From Opisthocomus hoazin (taxonomy: Eukaryota; Chordata; Aves; Opisthocomiformes; Opisthocomidae), in the NCBI RefSeq assembly GCF_030867145.1, contig NC_134441.1, positions 4,776,992-4,840,991 on the forward strand: DNA of 64,000 nt, read 5' to 3'. This document shows, piece by piece, positions 24,796-37,041 of this stretch. Under the pieces are notes generated by a model that did not search any database, had not been told where the DNA came from, and saw nothing but the letters and a program-made list of their open reading frames with translations. The number at the start of each line of letters is the position of its first letter. The first letter of the stretch is position 1. The position numbers were made by a program, and so were the translations under genes.

Positions 24796-25898
24796 TGTGC
24801 TGGGTTTGCATGGTCAGGTTTTGGTAGAGGGGGGGGTGCAGGCATGGCTTCTGTGAGGAGCTGCCCGACGCTTCGCCTGCGTCTGACAGAGCCAATGCCA
24901 GCCGGCTCCAGGACGGATCCGCTGCTGGCCAAGGCCGAGCCCATCAGTGACAGTGGTAGCACCTCTGTGATAACATATTTAAGAAGACAAAAACCCCAGC
25001 ATAACAGCATTTTTGCAGCCCGAGAGGGGAGTGAGAACTCTGCAGACCCCAAGGTCAGTGCAGAAGGAGGGCAGGAGGTGCTCCAGGTGCCAGAGCAGAG
25101 ATTCCCCTGCAGCCCGTGATGAAGACCATGGTGAGGCAGGCTGTTCCCTGTAGACCATGAACGTCCATGGGGGAGCAGATCCCCACATGCAGCCCAGGGA
25201 GGACCCCACACCGGAGCAGGGGGATACCCGCAGGAGACTGTGACCTCGTAGAGACCCCGTGCTGGAGCAGACCTCTGGCAGGACCTGTGGACCCGTGGAG
25301 AGAGGAGCCCACGCTGGAGCATGGGGATACCCGAAGGAGACTGTGACCTCGTGGAGACCCCGTGCTGGAGCAGACTCCTGGCAGGACCTGTGGACCCATG
25401 GAGAGAGGAGCCCACACTAGAGCAGGTTTGCTGGCAGGGCTTATGACCTTGTGAGGGACCCACACTGGAGCAGCTTGTTCCTGAAGGACTGCACCCCGTG
25501 GGAAGGACTCATGTTGGAGCAGTTCATGGACAACCGTCTCCCATGGATGGGACCCCAAGCTGGAGCAGGGGAGGAGTGTGAGCAGTCCTCCCCTGAGGAT
25601 GAAGGAGAAATCATGAGTCAAGTTAAGCATGGGAAGGAGGGAGGGGTGGGAGGAAGGTGTCTCAAGATTTTGTTTTAATTCTCATTATCCTGCTCTGATT
25701 TGATTGGTGACAAATTAGACTAATTTCCCCAAGTTGAGTGTTTTTCGCCCATGATGCTAACTGGCGAGAGATCTCTCCCTGTCCTTATCTCAACCCACGA
25801 GCCTTTCATCATATTTTCTCTCCCCTGCCCAGTTGAGGAGAGGGAGTGAGGAGTGGCTTTGGTGGGCACCTGGCATCCAGCCAGGCTAAACCACAACA
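24796..25898 (+). mobile_element. Solo LTR of an endogenous retrovirus (avian type)
   Basis: About 1.1 kb bounded by 5' TG and 3' CA. The left end (TGTGCTGGGTTTGCATGG), the block GCCAGCCGGCTCCAGGACGG with CTGGCCAAGGCCGAGCCC, and the TAACATATTTAAGAAG TATA-like segment near 24.97 kb match an LTR I recognise from bird genomes. So does the right end (CCAAGTTGAG, TTTGGTGGGCACCTGGCATC). No gag, pol or env frames lie on either side, so it is a solo LTR or one half of a deleted provirus. The position where I expect the AATAAA signal (about 25.70 kb) reads GTGACAAATTA, so the signal looks degraded. A 103-bp tandem duplication lies in its middle. No clear target-site duplication is visible at these bounds. 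Class (ERVL- or ERVK-like) is not decided. Confidence 0.8.
25213..25418 (+). repeat. Two tandem 103-bp units inside the LTR
   Basis: Unit 1 is 25213-25315 and unit 2 is 25316-25418. Both open GGAGCA(G/T)GGGGATACCCG and close GAGGAGCCCAC(G/A)CT. By eye they differ at about seven positions. The repeated half-motif GCTGGAGCAG recurs beyond both ends, suggesting an older, more degenerate array. The array explains the long antisense open frames crossing 24.76-25.63 kb. Confidence 0.9.
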
Positions 25899-28800
25899 CA
25901 GAGTTGATTTCTGATCCCACTAGAAGTAATGGCAACATACAGGGAGGAAAATCCACCCTGCTACTGCCTGAGGCACGTACAGGCTAATATAGGCATCTGT
26001 AGGCTCATCCTGAACAGGTACCTGCAACGGGTGACCCCGCAAAGGTGTCACAGCGGGCTGGGGAGATGTCGGAGCGAGCCAGGCAGACATCAGTAGGGAG
26101 GTGTTGTTGGAGAACTTCAACCTCAGGAACACCAGCAGAAAATGCTTGCAAAGAACTGAGAAGGCCAAAGAAATGTTAAGATTGACATGGCAAAATTAAA
26201 CCTTCACGTGAAACTTTTCGATCACCACAGTGAGCTAACCGTTAGCTTTTAAGTCTGCTTACCCTTGTTTTATGCAGCCAACTTTCCCCAGTTCCTCTTG
26301 GATAAATTTTCCTTACTCCAACAGAGCAAACCCCACTCCTAAGGCTTTTTGGGGGAAGAGTGGTTGTGAGCAGTTGTCAGCGGGGCACAGCTTCGGCTGC
26401 TGTGAACGGGTCAGTGCTGGAGACGTGAGCGCCCGTAAAGCAATACGCAGCCAGAGAAGCTGTGCTGCTTTGCAGCTGCTGATCTGCCTTCTTCTCCCAT
26501 GAACTCTGGGAGCTTTAGAAATGTTTTAGCCTAATTGGTGTCATTAATCTAACTAGAATTGTATCATCTTAATTTGTATTGAGGTTAATTTTTGTTTAGG
26601 AAAAGAATGGCTAGACCTTCATTTAATGTACCTACGTATGCCTTTTAAACCAGCTATTTTACTTTAAATGATGAATTAGAGGTATAATTTCCTTTCAGGT
26701 TTTGAAAATTAACATCTAATTATTCATAACCTAAGGGATATTAGCACTTCTTGTGAAAGCAAATAACAGTCTAATCTAAATTTAGAAGAGAGAACTTCTC
26801 AGTAAATGGCAAGGCTGGAATTATTCAAAGACAAAAGAATTAAGCCACAGAAAAAAATTAACAGCTAAAAAAAACCAGAAGCCATTTTTTAAGACAGACG
26901 AAGAATAAGGAATTTGCCTTTTTCAGTTCCGTATTGGTAATATTCTCCAGCTGCTTCCAACCCTGCAGCTTGAGAACAGCTCCGTATAAGCAGCATGATA
27001 CAGCAATGGGATTTCCATCCTCTTCGGGACCCCTGAGATCTCTTTGGAGAAACTGAGACTATTCTTCTCTTTTTGCTTCATTTAGAGAAGTTGGTGTCTG
27101 GAAGAAAAATTAGAAATCAATTGCATTGTGTTTTACTGGTAAGAGCGAATCACCATGAAGACATTACTAAGCAGCATGACAAATTCTCAACCTCTGAAAG
27201 ACTTTTAATAAGGCTAAATGAGTGTCTATAGAATGTGAGAGTTCAGTCTCAAACTCTTGGGCCTGATCTTGAAACAAATCAGGGAATTAACCAAAGAATC
27301 ATAGTAGACTTAATATTTAGGAATCTAAGTGTCTTTGGCAGATATAAAACTGCAAATGCTTGCCTTCTTTCGAAGTGCACAAAGGCATGGATCATTTTTC
27401 TGGCAGTTATTTTATTATTTCAGTCTTTCTCTTCTAATGAAAAGAAATATTTCTTTTTTCTCTTTATTCTTAAACTGCAGATTGTTACAGAGAGCACTGC
27501 AGTAACCAGAAACAGGGTTGGATGTAGCCTGACAACTCGTTACTTGTAACTAATGAATTAAATCTCTTTGGAGAAGAAAAGCATCACAAGAAGGGCACTT
27601 TCCTGGTAGGATCTCCTTCTGCTTCCAGACCAACACTTCTGTCCTCGCTGCCTCTATTGACGGTTCCCCAGCGAAATGTCCTGGGTCTGTACGACGGTAG
27701 CTCATTAACTCTCACATTCAAGCCAGAAAGGAAGCACTTGCCTTCCTCCCTCTGGGCTTTAGATTATTTTCTCTTCCCTTTGGATGTCAGCCTGAAGTCA
27801 TTCTTGCGTCCTTCCATTGTGAGTGCTTGTCACTGGGAGCACTTTCATGCAACACAGAGCCCGTGGGTGAATAATTTCTGGCCCAGAGCAAACACAGATC
27901 TATGACTACGGCATCTGCAGTTCGCCTTATTTCTAAATCGAACTCCTAGGGCAGGCCTGATGCCAAGACGGTTTGCTCAAAATAGGAGTTTCCACTCTCC
28001 CCTGATATTGGGTAGCAAACTGCACTTCCAAACTGGGAGACGTGCTAATATTATCTTCTCAGATGTTCCTGAGATTTCTCCTAAGCTCTTTTGGTGCTCA
28101 GATGAAGTGGTTTTAGCGCTAGTGTAAGTTTTGGAAGCCCTGAAGTCTGAAATAATCTTAATGCAGAACAGAGGGTGGCCAGAGTAACCAGCGTGTTTCC
28201 AACCCTTTCCCTTTGGTGACCTCCATACATATGTTGGCCAGGAGCATCATGCAGTGGGGAGGCCAGCTGGGCTTGCAGAAGAACCTCGCTGAAGCAGTGG
28301 ATTCAACACCAATCTTTGTGTTACAGTTTAGGCACACTCCTTGTTCCTGCTTTCTTGATAAACTGGCAGCGATTCCTCCTCCACCCCTGGACTCCTCCTC
28401 AGCTCTGCTACGGCTTGGAGATGATGACTTTCCCTGTGGAAATGAAGTCTTGGTGGTCCCCAGGGCTTTTTTGAACTGTTGTTGCACCCTGCTGTAGCAT
28501 CCTCAAGAACTAGGGTGTGAGGAAGGATGTTTTAAACTCAGCCTAATCTTCCCACGTACGCTTCAGGTCCAATTTTTCTGTAAGCAGTAGTGCTGAAGGA
28601 GGCAGTTTGTCTTTTCAGCACAGCCTTGCTAAGGGAAGGGATAATTACATGAGTTTATCTTTTCACTCCACACCGTATTATTCAAAAGGGCAAGATATTT
28701 GCCTAGAAACAGTGCGGTAGGTGGGAGGGAAAACTTCCAGCAAACGCTGTGCACTTCAATAGCATCTTTCATCAGAGAACGTGAAAGGGCTTTATAAACA

Positions 28801-29850
28801 TTTTTGGGGACATTTTTTTTTTAAGTATTTTGCATTGGCCAAAACTCTTCTCCTGCTGAAGGCAATATACGGTTCCTGCTGTCCTTCCCGGGGGCAGCCT
28901 GAGGAGCTAGGCAGCTTCTGAGATGCTGTCTAAGCCTTATTAAAGGTTTTTAATGTCAATTTCTTCAGCTGCAAAATAAGAAAATGTGGCTTTGCCCTGA
29001 ATGGGTCAGCAAGCGATTTAGTGTGTTGAACCCAGGAGCTCTTTGTATTCACACTTCTGGAAAATATAGGTTCAGATGTACTCAGATAGACGAGAAAAAA
29101 CTTATTCCAGTTCTCCTTAAGTGCCTCCCCAGCTGTGAATTGTTCTGTTGACGGGGTTATGTCCGTCGCTCCTGTCTGCACGACTTTGTGGCTGGTTACG
29201 GGAGCTCTGCAGGCAGCGTCTGGGCTGGGGTCTGGGATTAGGACTGCGGATTTTCCCCTGGGAAGCAAAGTAGGATTTCAAACCTCAGGCTTCATGAATT
29301 CCCAGTGCAGTCAGTGAGCTGGTACCCTGCCTATAGCCAAGCACATGCCAACACACTCGGCTAAATTATGGCCTAAAATTGTCTTATAGGCACTTACCTT
29401 TGAATGTGAGTGTTGCTGAGCGCTGCTAGCCCCATTACAACACCGGGCAGACACAGCTTTTCAAAGAAGATTTAACACAAAAGTTGCAGGGTTTTGGATT
29501 ACATCCCCTCTGTTGCTGTGGCTTGTTCATAACATGGGTATTTAAAAAATAAACTTCTTATAAATAAAAAGGACCATTTAACATCCAAGTGACAAGTTAC
29601 AGTGAAACCCGAAGTGTATAAATGCCAGGGGCTTTTTTCAGTTTATAAAACCTTGTTTCTAAGTTTACATAAAACATCTTGCTGGTTTTGTTGATTTTTT
29701 TTTTTAATACTAAAAGAACTCTAGGACCCGATCCAAAGACCAGTGAAACGGATGGAAATACTCTCATTGATTTAAATGAGTTTGGAATAGCCTGGGTTTG
29801 ACACTGGATGGCTGCAGGGGAGAGGTTTCTCCAGCCCAGGACGGGGGACT

Positions 29851-29865
29851 CTTGCCCTCTGCTGG
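29851..29865 (-). promoter_or_regulatory. CTCF-like motif
   Basis: The minus strand reads CCAGCAGAGGGCAAG. It fits the core CCASYAGRKGGCR exactly and departs from consensus only in the two flanking 3' positions. Occupancy is not known. Confidence 0.35.
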
Positions 29866-30629
29866 CTGCTGCTCAGGCTAGGAATAAACTACCAGGAAAA
29901 TGTGGTTTACAGCTGGATTAAGAAAAAAAAAACCTACAAACCACCAACGAGCCTGACTGTGCTGGGAAGGGAGAAGTCTGCAGTAACAGAGAACGAACGG
30001 CTCAACACCGCAGCAGCCCCTCAAGAGCAAACAGGGCAAATCCTGTTTTCTATATTTTCCCCCGCTCGTGTCTCCAGATTTTGATCTGTTCGTCTACACG
30101 AAGTGGGGCTGGAGGAGGATTTTTTTAGAGCTGTGCTAGTGAGTTCTCCGTTGTTCATGAGACCAGAAGGCACTGTCCAATAAAACTCAGCACCATCCAC
30201 ACGCACGCGTTTAACAAAGACTGATTGCCAGTAAATCACAAAGATGGTTGCCCAAGAGACCTCAGGGCCTCAGTTGCAGCTGGGTTCCTCCCACTGCAGC
30301 CCTGGGGTTTGGTCAGGGATGCTCTGAGGGTTTGCCAGACCTTGTCAGGGTTCAGGGAACGGCTCTACATTTTAATGCTGGTGAAAGGCAAAGCAGTTTG
30401 GTCGTGAAGGACATGGTCTTTGTTGTTGAAATCAACACTGGACTGCTGAGTGAGAAAAATGGATCTGAGCTGAAAATATTTGAGCCCTTTTTTTTTTTTT
30501 TCTTCTGAGAATCTGATTTGTTGCTCTGACATAAGAATAAACCTAAGCTTATTTAGTTTAATAATCTAGTTTCTGTGTGACAGCTTTTGTCAGAACTCCA
30601 AGCTGCTTACACAGGTGGTCAGAATCATA

Positions 30630-30690
30630 TTTCTGTTTTACAGAAGGTAAACTGAGGCACAAAGCCAGCCCCAAAACCAGAAACAGACAT
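30630..30690 (-). repeat. MIR-like fragment
   Basis: TGTTTTACAGAAGGTAAACT followed by GAGGCACAAAG fits the reverse-complement MIR core. It decays after about 50 nt. Confidence 0.4.
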
Positions 30691-33189
30691 GAGCATGGCA
30701 TGAATTTCAAGCATCTTCAGTGCAGGCATCCCCAATGGAGTCAGATGAGTAGAGATGCTTGCTACTCAGTACAGGGAAAGCAGCACTCTTAGGCTTGTTG
30801 CAGCTCGTCCTAGGAGAGAAGCCTTTCCCCCTTGCCTGGTCTGTGGGGGAAAAGGCTTTAAGCAATGGTTGAACATGCAGAATCACAAATTGGCACTAGG
30901 GCTGTATTTGAGATCTAAGTAGCAGCTCTGGGGCTGTTTTCCTTATTCTTTCTATTGAGACAAGGAGATGCTGGCTAAGTTGTTTGTACAATAACGTTAA
31001 TGCCAAGATATATTCTTTCCAATCCCACAAATGGAACCTGAAGTGGTCCTACGGGGACTTTAAAATCAGTGTGTGTGAAGCAATGCCCAATAAAGGAGCA
31101 GTCCAAAGCCAGATGTGTGGCTGCAATGTGGGATGAACTGAAAAGCAGCTCCTGCAAGAGCTACCAGAAGCCCCTCTGCCAGGGCACGTTGTCTCCCCTC
31201 CTGATTTTGTAGGCACAGCCCGGCTTGTTTCTAAAAGCACCTACGCTGATGCTAATAATAGCTCACCTCCCATCTGGATCCAGTCCTCAGGAAGGCACAA
31301 TGTTCCCTCTGCATCAACTACTGCTTCGTCTTCCGACCCGCGGGGCTGCCAGGCTGCGAGGAACGCGTACTCCCTTGCCTGGGTGAGTCATTGCTGTCCA
31401 CTAAAGCAGGTAATGTTCTGGGTGCTAATGTGGAGATGAGTGATATCTGGAGGAGGGAAAGTGATGATTTTAGCAGGGAAAAGATCCATAATTATTCATA
31501 GGGATGTCTCTCCCTCTGTCTGCACTGTCTAACTGAAAAAACAAACTGTTCAGAATTATTTTGAGCCAATTTGTTCTAGCTGAAGTTCCCAGCACAATTG
31601 TTTAGCCAGAGCTGGAGGGAGCGAGAAGATACTGTAAGTCAGAATCTGATCTCAATTACCGGCCTAAGAAGCTGATTCTAACTCTTTCCATGCCAAGGAT
31701 GATTTGTACTGTACAACTTCAGGTCCAAACACAGCATGGATTTACAGGAACATTGTGAAAACAGTAAGAGTCACAACAGTAAACCTGGGATCAAAATCTG
31801 ATACGACTCCTGAGTAGCTCTGCTAAAATAAAATTGAAAGGTTTATACAGGTTCAATGGATCTGAACATACGCCTTTTGGGCCAAGGCTTGTTACCATAC
31901 AAAACCTTTCACATCTAAGCAGTTGGTCAAATCCACAGATCACACAGTCTACACTGGTGCAATATAGTGATGGTAAGCAAACGCCTTAACGACATCCCAA
32001 CGACTGGAGAATCTGTTACCAGTGCTGTATTCACATTTAAAAAATGGAAAATAAGCCTGCTTTGGGGTTGCCGGCAAGGGTGCTTCCTAAAAGACTGATT
32101 CCAGCGCTTTGGGGAACAGTGAAGTGGTACATCGTGTTTTGCAAACATAAGAATCCATCTGGAGTCAGACCTGTGCTTTCTCTGAAGACACCTGATGGGG
32201 GTGGGTTGGGCTTCTCCAGCAAGGGTCGGTCCCCTGAGGCTGAACCCTGCGTACAGGGTCAACGTTACCAAGTCACAAGCATCAGAGCACTGCACTGGCA
32301 AGGGGCAGGTCAGAATGAAGTTTCTGCTTATAATAAGTTTTAAAGGACAGTTTCCTGCACAGATGCTTTTATAGTCGCAGTATGCCGTCTCGGTAGCATG
32401 CCTCCTAGAAAACACTGATGCTGTGTCATCTCTACCTAAGACCTTCACTGAATGATTGAAGAGACTGAGTATTTCTTGCAATATCATTCATGCTGACCTG
32501 TATTACCCCCCTGGGAGCTATGGTTGCCCTGTAGTGGCTAGGGCATGGCATATCCCATTATCTGCAATTTAATAGGGTGAGCCCTTTAATTCGCATGTTG
32601 ATCCAGGCATCCCTGAGCTCAAACCCTGCTCCAGACCTATGCCCAAGCAATAAGATTGCAAGGAAGGGAGCAAGGCAGCCCTCCAGGACCAGCACTCCTG
32701 ACCCCGGGAGGCTGTGCTCTGCCAGAGGACTGCAATGACAGCACAACGCTGACAGCATATGCTACTTTCAAACACAGGGAATCGACTCGCGCGGAGACCA
32801 GGCAGATAATTCAATATTTACACAGGATTTCAACAGTGAAAGAATGTTGTTATGCCTTAAAAGCTTTTGGAGGATGAGATCCAAGATGGCACAGCAGGGC
32901 CATGGAACAGATCCAAATTCTATTTCTTTGTGGTGAATTTGTCTAAGTAAGGTGTTGACTCTGTAAATCACTCAGCAAGCAGGTGTTGCCCCATTCACAA
33001 CGCCAAAGCTCCCGGTAGCCCTGCAGTCTCAGGCTGCAGAGAGTGCCTTTGACCTTGTGGTGTGGCAAGGCTCCAGGAGATGAGGCTAAGGAGCTGGGGT
33101 TAGGCTGAGGAGTCAGCCCTAAATGTTGTAGCAGCCGCTTGACCTGCGCTCCGCAGCCCAGCGGTGGGACCAGCAGATTGACTCATCTC

Positions 33190-33315
33190 CTGGCTCTGCC
33201 GCAGGATGCCTGCAGAACCTGTGATGACGACTCACTTCATCTCTCTGGACCTCTGCTCTCCAGCTTTAAAATGGAGAACGTCGCAGAGAATAACACACCT
33301 CCTTCATCTATCTTT
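33190..33315 (+). repeat. MIR/CORE-SINE-like relic
   Basis: Sense-direction order TGGCTCTGCC, GACTCACTTCATCTCTCTGG, CTTTAAAATGGAGA, then AATAACACACCTCCTTCA. This tracks the MIR core 'gctctgcc ... caagtcacttcacctctctg ... ctgtaaaatgggga ... acctacctcc'. Probably an ancient insertion. Confidence 0.5.
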
Positions 33316-36300
33316 CATATTAATGCTCCATGCGATCGTGTTTCCCTCAGACAATGCATAGCCCCAATTTTGGCTGGATGTTCATCTGCTACCACTGTGT
33401 AATAGTCATAATAGCATGAATTTATAATAACCAAGTCGTCGTTCTTTTCCTACACATACTGCAGGATCCCCTTTCTTTATTCCAATTTCTGAAGCCACAG
33501 GCAGTTACACAAAATCTGTGTTAGAAGATGATGTATGACAGACCTTTGAAATTTGCCATTAAGCTGCTATTGTTCTTGCAAATGCGTTTACAGACTTAGA
33601 GAGACAAAAACCACCGAAGGGTTTTAATCAGCAGCCAAAACCCTGGGAAGGAACAGCAGCCAGGAAACCCCCTATCTTTATCTGGCTCTGCAAGGCTGAG
33701 GGTTGGTGATGTCTGGGGCAAAGCACCTTGCCTTTGTGTTTGCTGTTCCTATGGGTACTCCAACTGCAAGTTCCTCATAGCAGGGACTCTTTTTCAGTCT
33801 AGACTTCATGCTGGGCTAATGGGACAGCGGCTCTCACCCTGAATCGCTGCCATCAGAGCAACTAAGCCCAGCACCTTCTCTCTCTCTCTGAGAAGCTGAA
33901 CAGGTACACTGCAGCCTCCTTCTTCTCCATGCTCCTTGGCTCATCAGCTGTGCTTGTCCCCTGGCTTCTCTTTCCCCGTCCCTCTCCACTTGAATTTTAA
34001 TCAGAAGCAGCAGCTGAACAGAAGGTGCCATTTCCATAGCTACGGAAGAGGCATCGACAGCGAGAGGTGATGGAGAGGTTTTTACCCAGATGCAGTCATC
34101 ATTAACATTCACCATAATAACCTCGCCTGCAAGCACAGCCCTACTATGGCAATAAGATGCTTGGGCTGTAAATCCTTGGCCAGGCTCATCTTTCATCACA
34201 GAGAACAATACCTTTTGGGGCCACGTTTCTAATCTGCCAATTAATCATTTTCATACGTGGCAATATTTACATGTAAGCAGAGCCCACTTTAAACCACATC
34301 CGGCTACGCCAGTGGTTACCTTGGCTTAGGCACGGGTGGACAATAATTGCCCTGTCGGAGGTATTACGCACACTCACAATGCACACAGACGTACGCAGCG
34401 TCTACCATCTGTGTCTTGCTCCTCCCATTGGACTGGTTTATGCCTCTCGAAACAACACTGTTTAACGAAGACAGTCACTCTGTATTTCTGCCTGTCCCAC
34501 TGAGTTATTTTGGGATGCTGGGCAGGACTTTTCCACTCCATTGTCACTGTTTAGCTTGTCTTAAACCTTCTGTCCATCCTTCTCAAAAGTCTAAACCAGA
34601 AATATTCCCTCCCTCCAGTTTGTGCCTATTACAGTGGAAACCTCCCCTGCAGAGCTGCAGCCTTGTCCGTTTAGAGATTTCTACCCAAGCTTCCCACGCA
34701 GCAGCGCAGAGTGAGAAATCAGATGAATAAAACTGAATTTGAACGTGAGGGAGGGAATGCGGGTAGGAGAAAATAACCCTTTGAGTAATTTATGAGGCAC
34801 GTTTATAGCTGTTATTTATAGATCTCTATGGGGGATTCACATTGTTCTCTGCCATCTGACATTATTTGGCAGTTTAGTGGTGCCTGCAAAAAAAAAAAAA
34901 TACCCCAAACCCCCCCAAATCCTTCCTCCAATACCACATTTTTGATTAATAATCTTGAAAGCTCAGGGTGTCAGCAAGTCCTCAGAAAGATTGTCCCTAC
35001 TCTCCTCTAATGACTTATGGCTTAAAGGTACAAGGGTTTTGATTAAAACTCTCATCACAGTAAATCAATGGTAGCTCTGGGAAAAGAGGTCCTTTTCCTC
35101 CCCCCTTTTCAGATAAAGTTTACTCACTTGTGCTTTTCTAGCATTTGATTTTGCGTTCATGCAAAAATACTAAATCAATGCCGTCAGTAAAGTCCTATCT
35201 GGGGGTGCTTAGTCCTGTCCATGGCAAGCTGAAAGCATGCTTTTTTATGCATGTGCCTTCAACGTTATTTTTGGAGAGATTAATGAATTCAGGTATGGTA
35301 AAAATAGTCTATTGCAAACAAACAAGTTCCTCCTTAGCATGCGGAGAGGATAAAGAATGTCACCTGCAGGAGCACAACCTCAGCGATACCCACGAATGAG
35401 GCAAAGCAATTGCACCCTTGCTGTGGCTGTTAGGAGCAGCGGATGTCTTGAATGACCTTGCCTGTTAGGAGCTGTTAATCCTAGCACTTGCCTCGGCTGA
35501 GGCAGGAGACACATCTGGAGATGAGCAGAAGAAACCTTCCAGCCCCAGTTACGTCTCTATATGGGCACAATATATGGGTCTAATTATAGGAGTGAGGTTC
35601 GCAGGAGGCTGATTCCTCCAAGCCTCCATGCTTGCAGAGTCAGGAAGGGTTCACTTCCAGGATGACCATGAGATGCTATGAGAGAGACAGTTTTTTCACT
35701 GAGTTTCTTAAAATATAAAATCTCAGGAGACTTCAAACTGACTGCTAAGCCCTGGTCGCAGTGAAGCCCCCTTAGCCTCTGTAAGGTCTTTCCTACACTG
35801 AGCAGCGAGGCTGCTGCAAATTTGTTAGAGGAAAGGACAAAATACAACTGGCTTAAAGCAAATATGTGGGATGGTAGTTCATTACAGAATTGGCCCAGAG
35901 CCTGGGAAAGCTTGGTCCTATCACCAGACAACCTTTAGAGAGGGTAGGAGAGCAAAGGGGAGCAAACCACAGGGTCTTCTGTAGAGCTTTGGTCTATCTA
36001 CAGATAATTTGGGTCTCAGCCTTGAAATGCCCAGCTGGGCTGAGTCCTCTGGGACTTCACATTTCTCTCTGACCAAGAGGTAATACGAAATGGCCTGGAA
36101 AGAGAGGCCACTTTAAATCTCATGATGTGCCTGCTCTTTAAAGTATCACAAAAAGCAAGCCATCCCTGGGAATTGTCTGGGACTTGGAGGCAGAAGCCTG
36201 AGTGTAGCTGATGAGCTGTGACATTTGAATGTCATCTAGTCCCTGTCCAACCCCGGGCTGCTGTTTGACTTGGCAGCTGACTTCCCCTGCCCATCCCAGA

Positions 36301-36617
36301 AATGCAATGCTCCACCAAGGTGGCACCCACCTCCAGACCTCTCTACCTCTCCCATGCTACATTTGTCTTTGTCTTGTAGTAGGAAAAATCTACTAAGAGA
36401 TGCATAAATAAACCAGGACATGTTCCTGCTTAGTTAATATCATTAAGGGAGAGAGATGCAGCAGTTTTCATCACATTTTGACTGTCTTACAACAAAAATC
36501 TTGCAAGAATCTGTACAAAAAGCCTACGGCATGACTCTGATGGGGGTGTCAGGAAATCACTAGTAAAACTATAGCTTTTCTGCAGATTTTTGTGTGTGAA
36601 TTAAAAAATGCAATGAA

Positions 36618-36744
36618 AATGGCCAGGTTGGACGGGACTTTGAGCAACCTGGTCTAGTGGAAGATGTCCCTGTCCATGGCAGGGGGGTTGGAATGAGATG
36701 ATCTTTAAGGTCCCTTCCAACCCAAACCATTCTATAATTCTGTG
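36618..36744 (+). mobile_element. CR1 LINE 3' tail
   Basis: Severely 5'-truncated CR1 copy. Diagnostic pieces are GGCCAGGTTGGACGGGACTT, GAGCAACCTGGTCTAGTGG, GGGGGTTGGAATGAGATGAT, AAGGTCCCTTCCAACCCAAA and the terminal ATTCTATAATTCTGTGG 8-bp-type repeats that end CR1 elements. No reverse transcriptase remains. It is the standard short avian CR1 fragment and lies about 5 kb past the DPYSL2 3' end. Confidence 0.95.
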
Positions 36745-36792
36745 GAAACTGATGATTCCCTATCACACTTACAGCCCATTTTAATAGGGGAA

Positions 36793-36807
36793 AAAAAAAA
36801 AAAAAAG
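36793..36807 (+). repeat. A15 homopolymer
   Basis: Uninterrupted A run about 50 bp right of the CR1 tail. CR1 does not end in poly(A), so the two are probably unrelated. Confidence 0.85.
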
Positions 36808-37025
36808 AGATCATTTCAGTTGTCTATGAACCAGCATCTATCTAATCCAGGACAAAGTAAAACACAGCAGGTTCTGGTGTTGAAAAGCGTAACAGATACA
36901 CAAATGCCAAGGCCCGTGTACTTTGTGTTTTAGCAGGTCCATACCTGTTTCTGGAGGAAGTAATGTGAATAGGAGGGAGCAACAGCCTCGGAAACTGGTA
37001 GAAACGCAGCTAAACAACGTGTGTC

Positions 37026-37041
37026 TGGTGCCCTCCTGTGG
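37026..37041 (-). promoter_or_regulatory. CTCF-like motif
   Basis: The minus strand reads CCACAGGAGGGCACCA, close to consensus CCACTAGGGGGCACTA with mismatches mainly at the variable centre. Prediction only. Confidence 0.25.

Larger units (their letters stand above)
25899..36617. other. Intergenic sequence between LTR and CR1
   Basis: No recognised gene. Contents: AT-rich unique sequence at 26.5-27.2 kb, a MIR-like fragment at 30.6 kb, a clearer one at 33.2 kb, and a CTCF-like motif at 29.85 kb. A 186-codon open frame on the minus strand at 31927-32487 has no splice or family support. Confidence 0.65.

Noticed and set aside
24756..25630. Open frames of 235 and 191 codons on the minus strand
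   Set aside because: They lie across the LTR and its 103-bp duplication. GC-rich repeats keep frames open, and the repeated peptide blocks are a direct consequence of the tandem units.
31927..32487. 186-codon minus-strand open frame
   Set aside because: No recognisable domain, and no supporting neighbours or family. Treated as chance.
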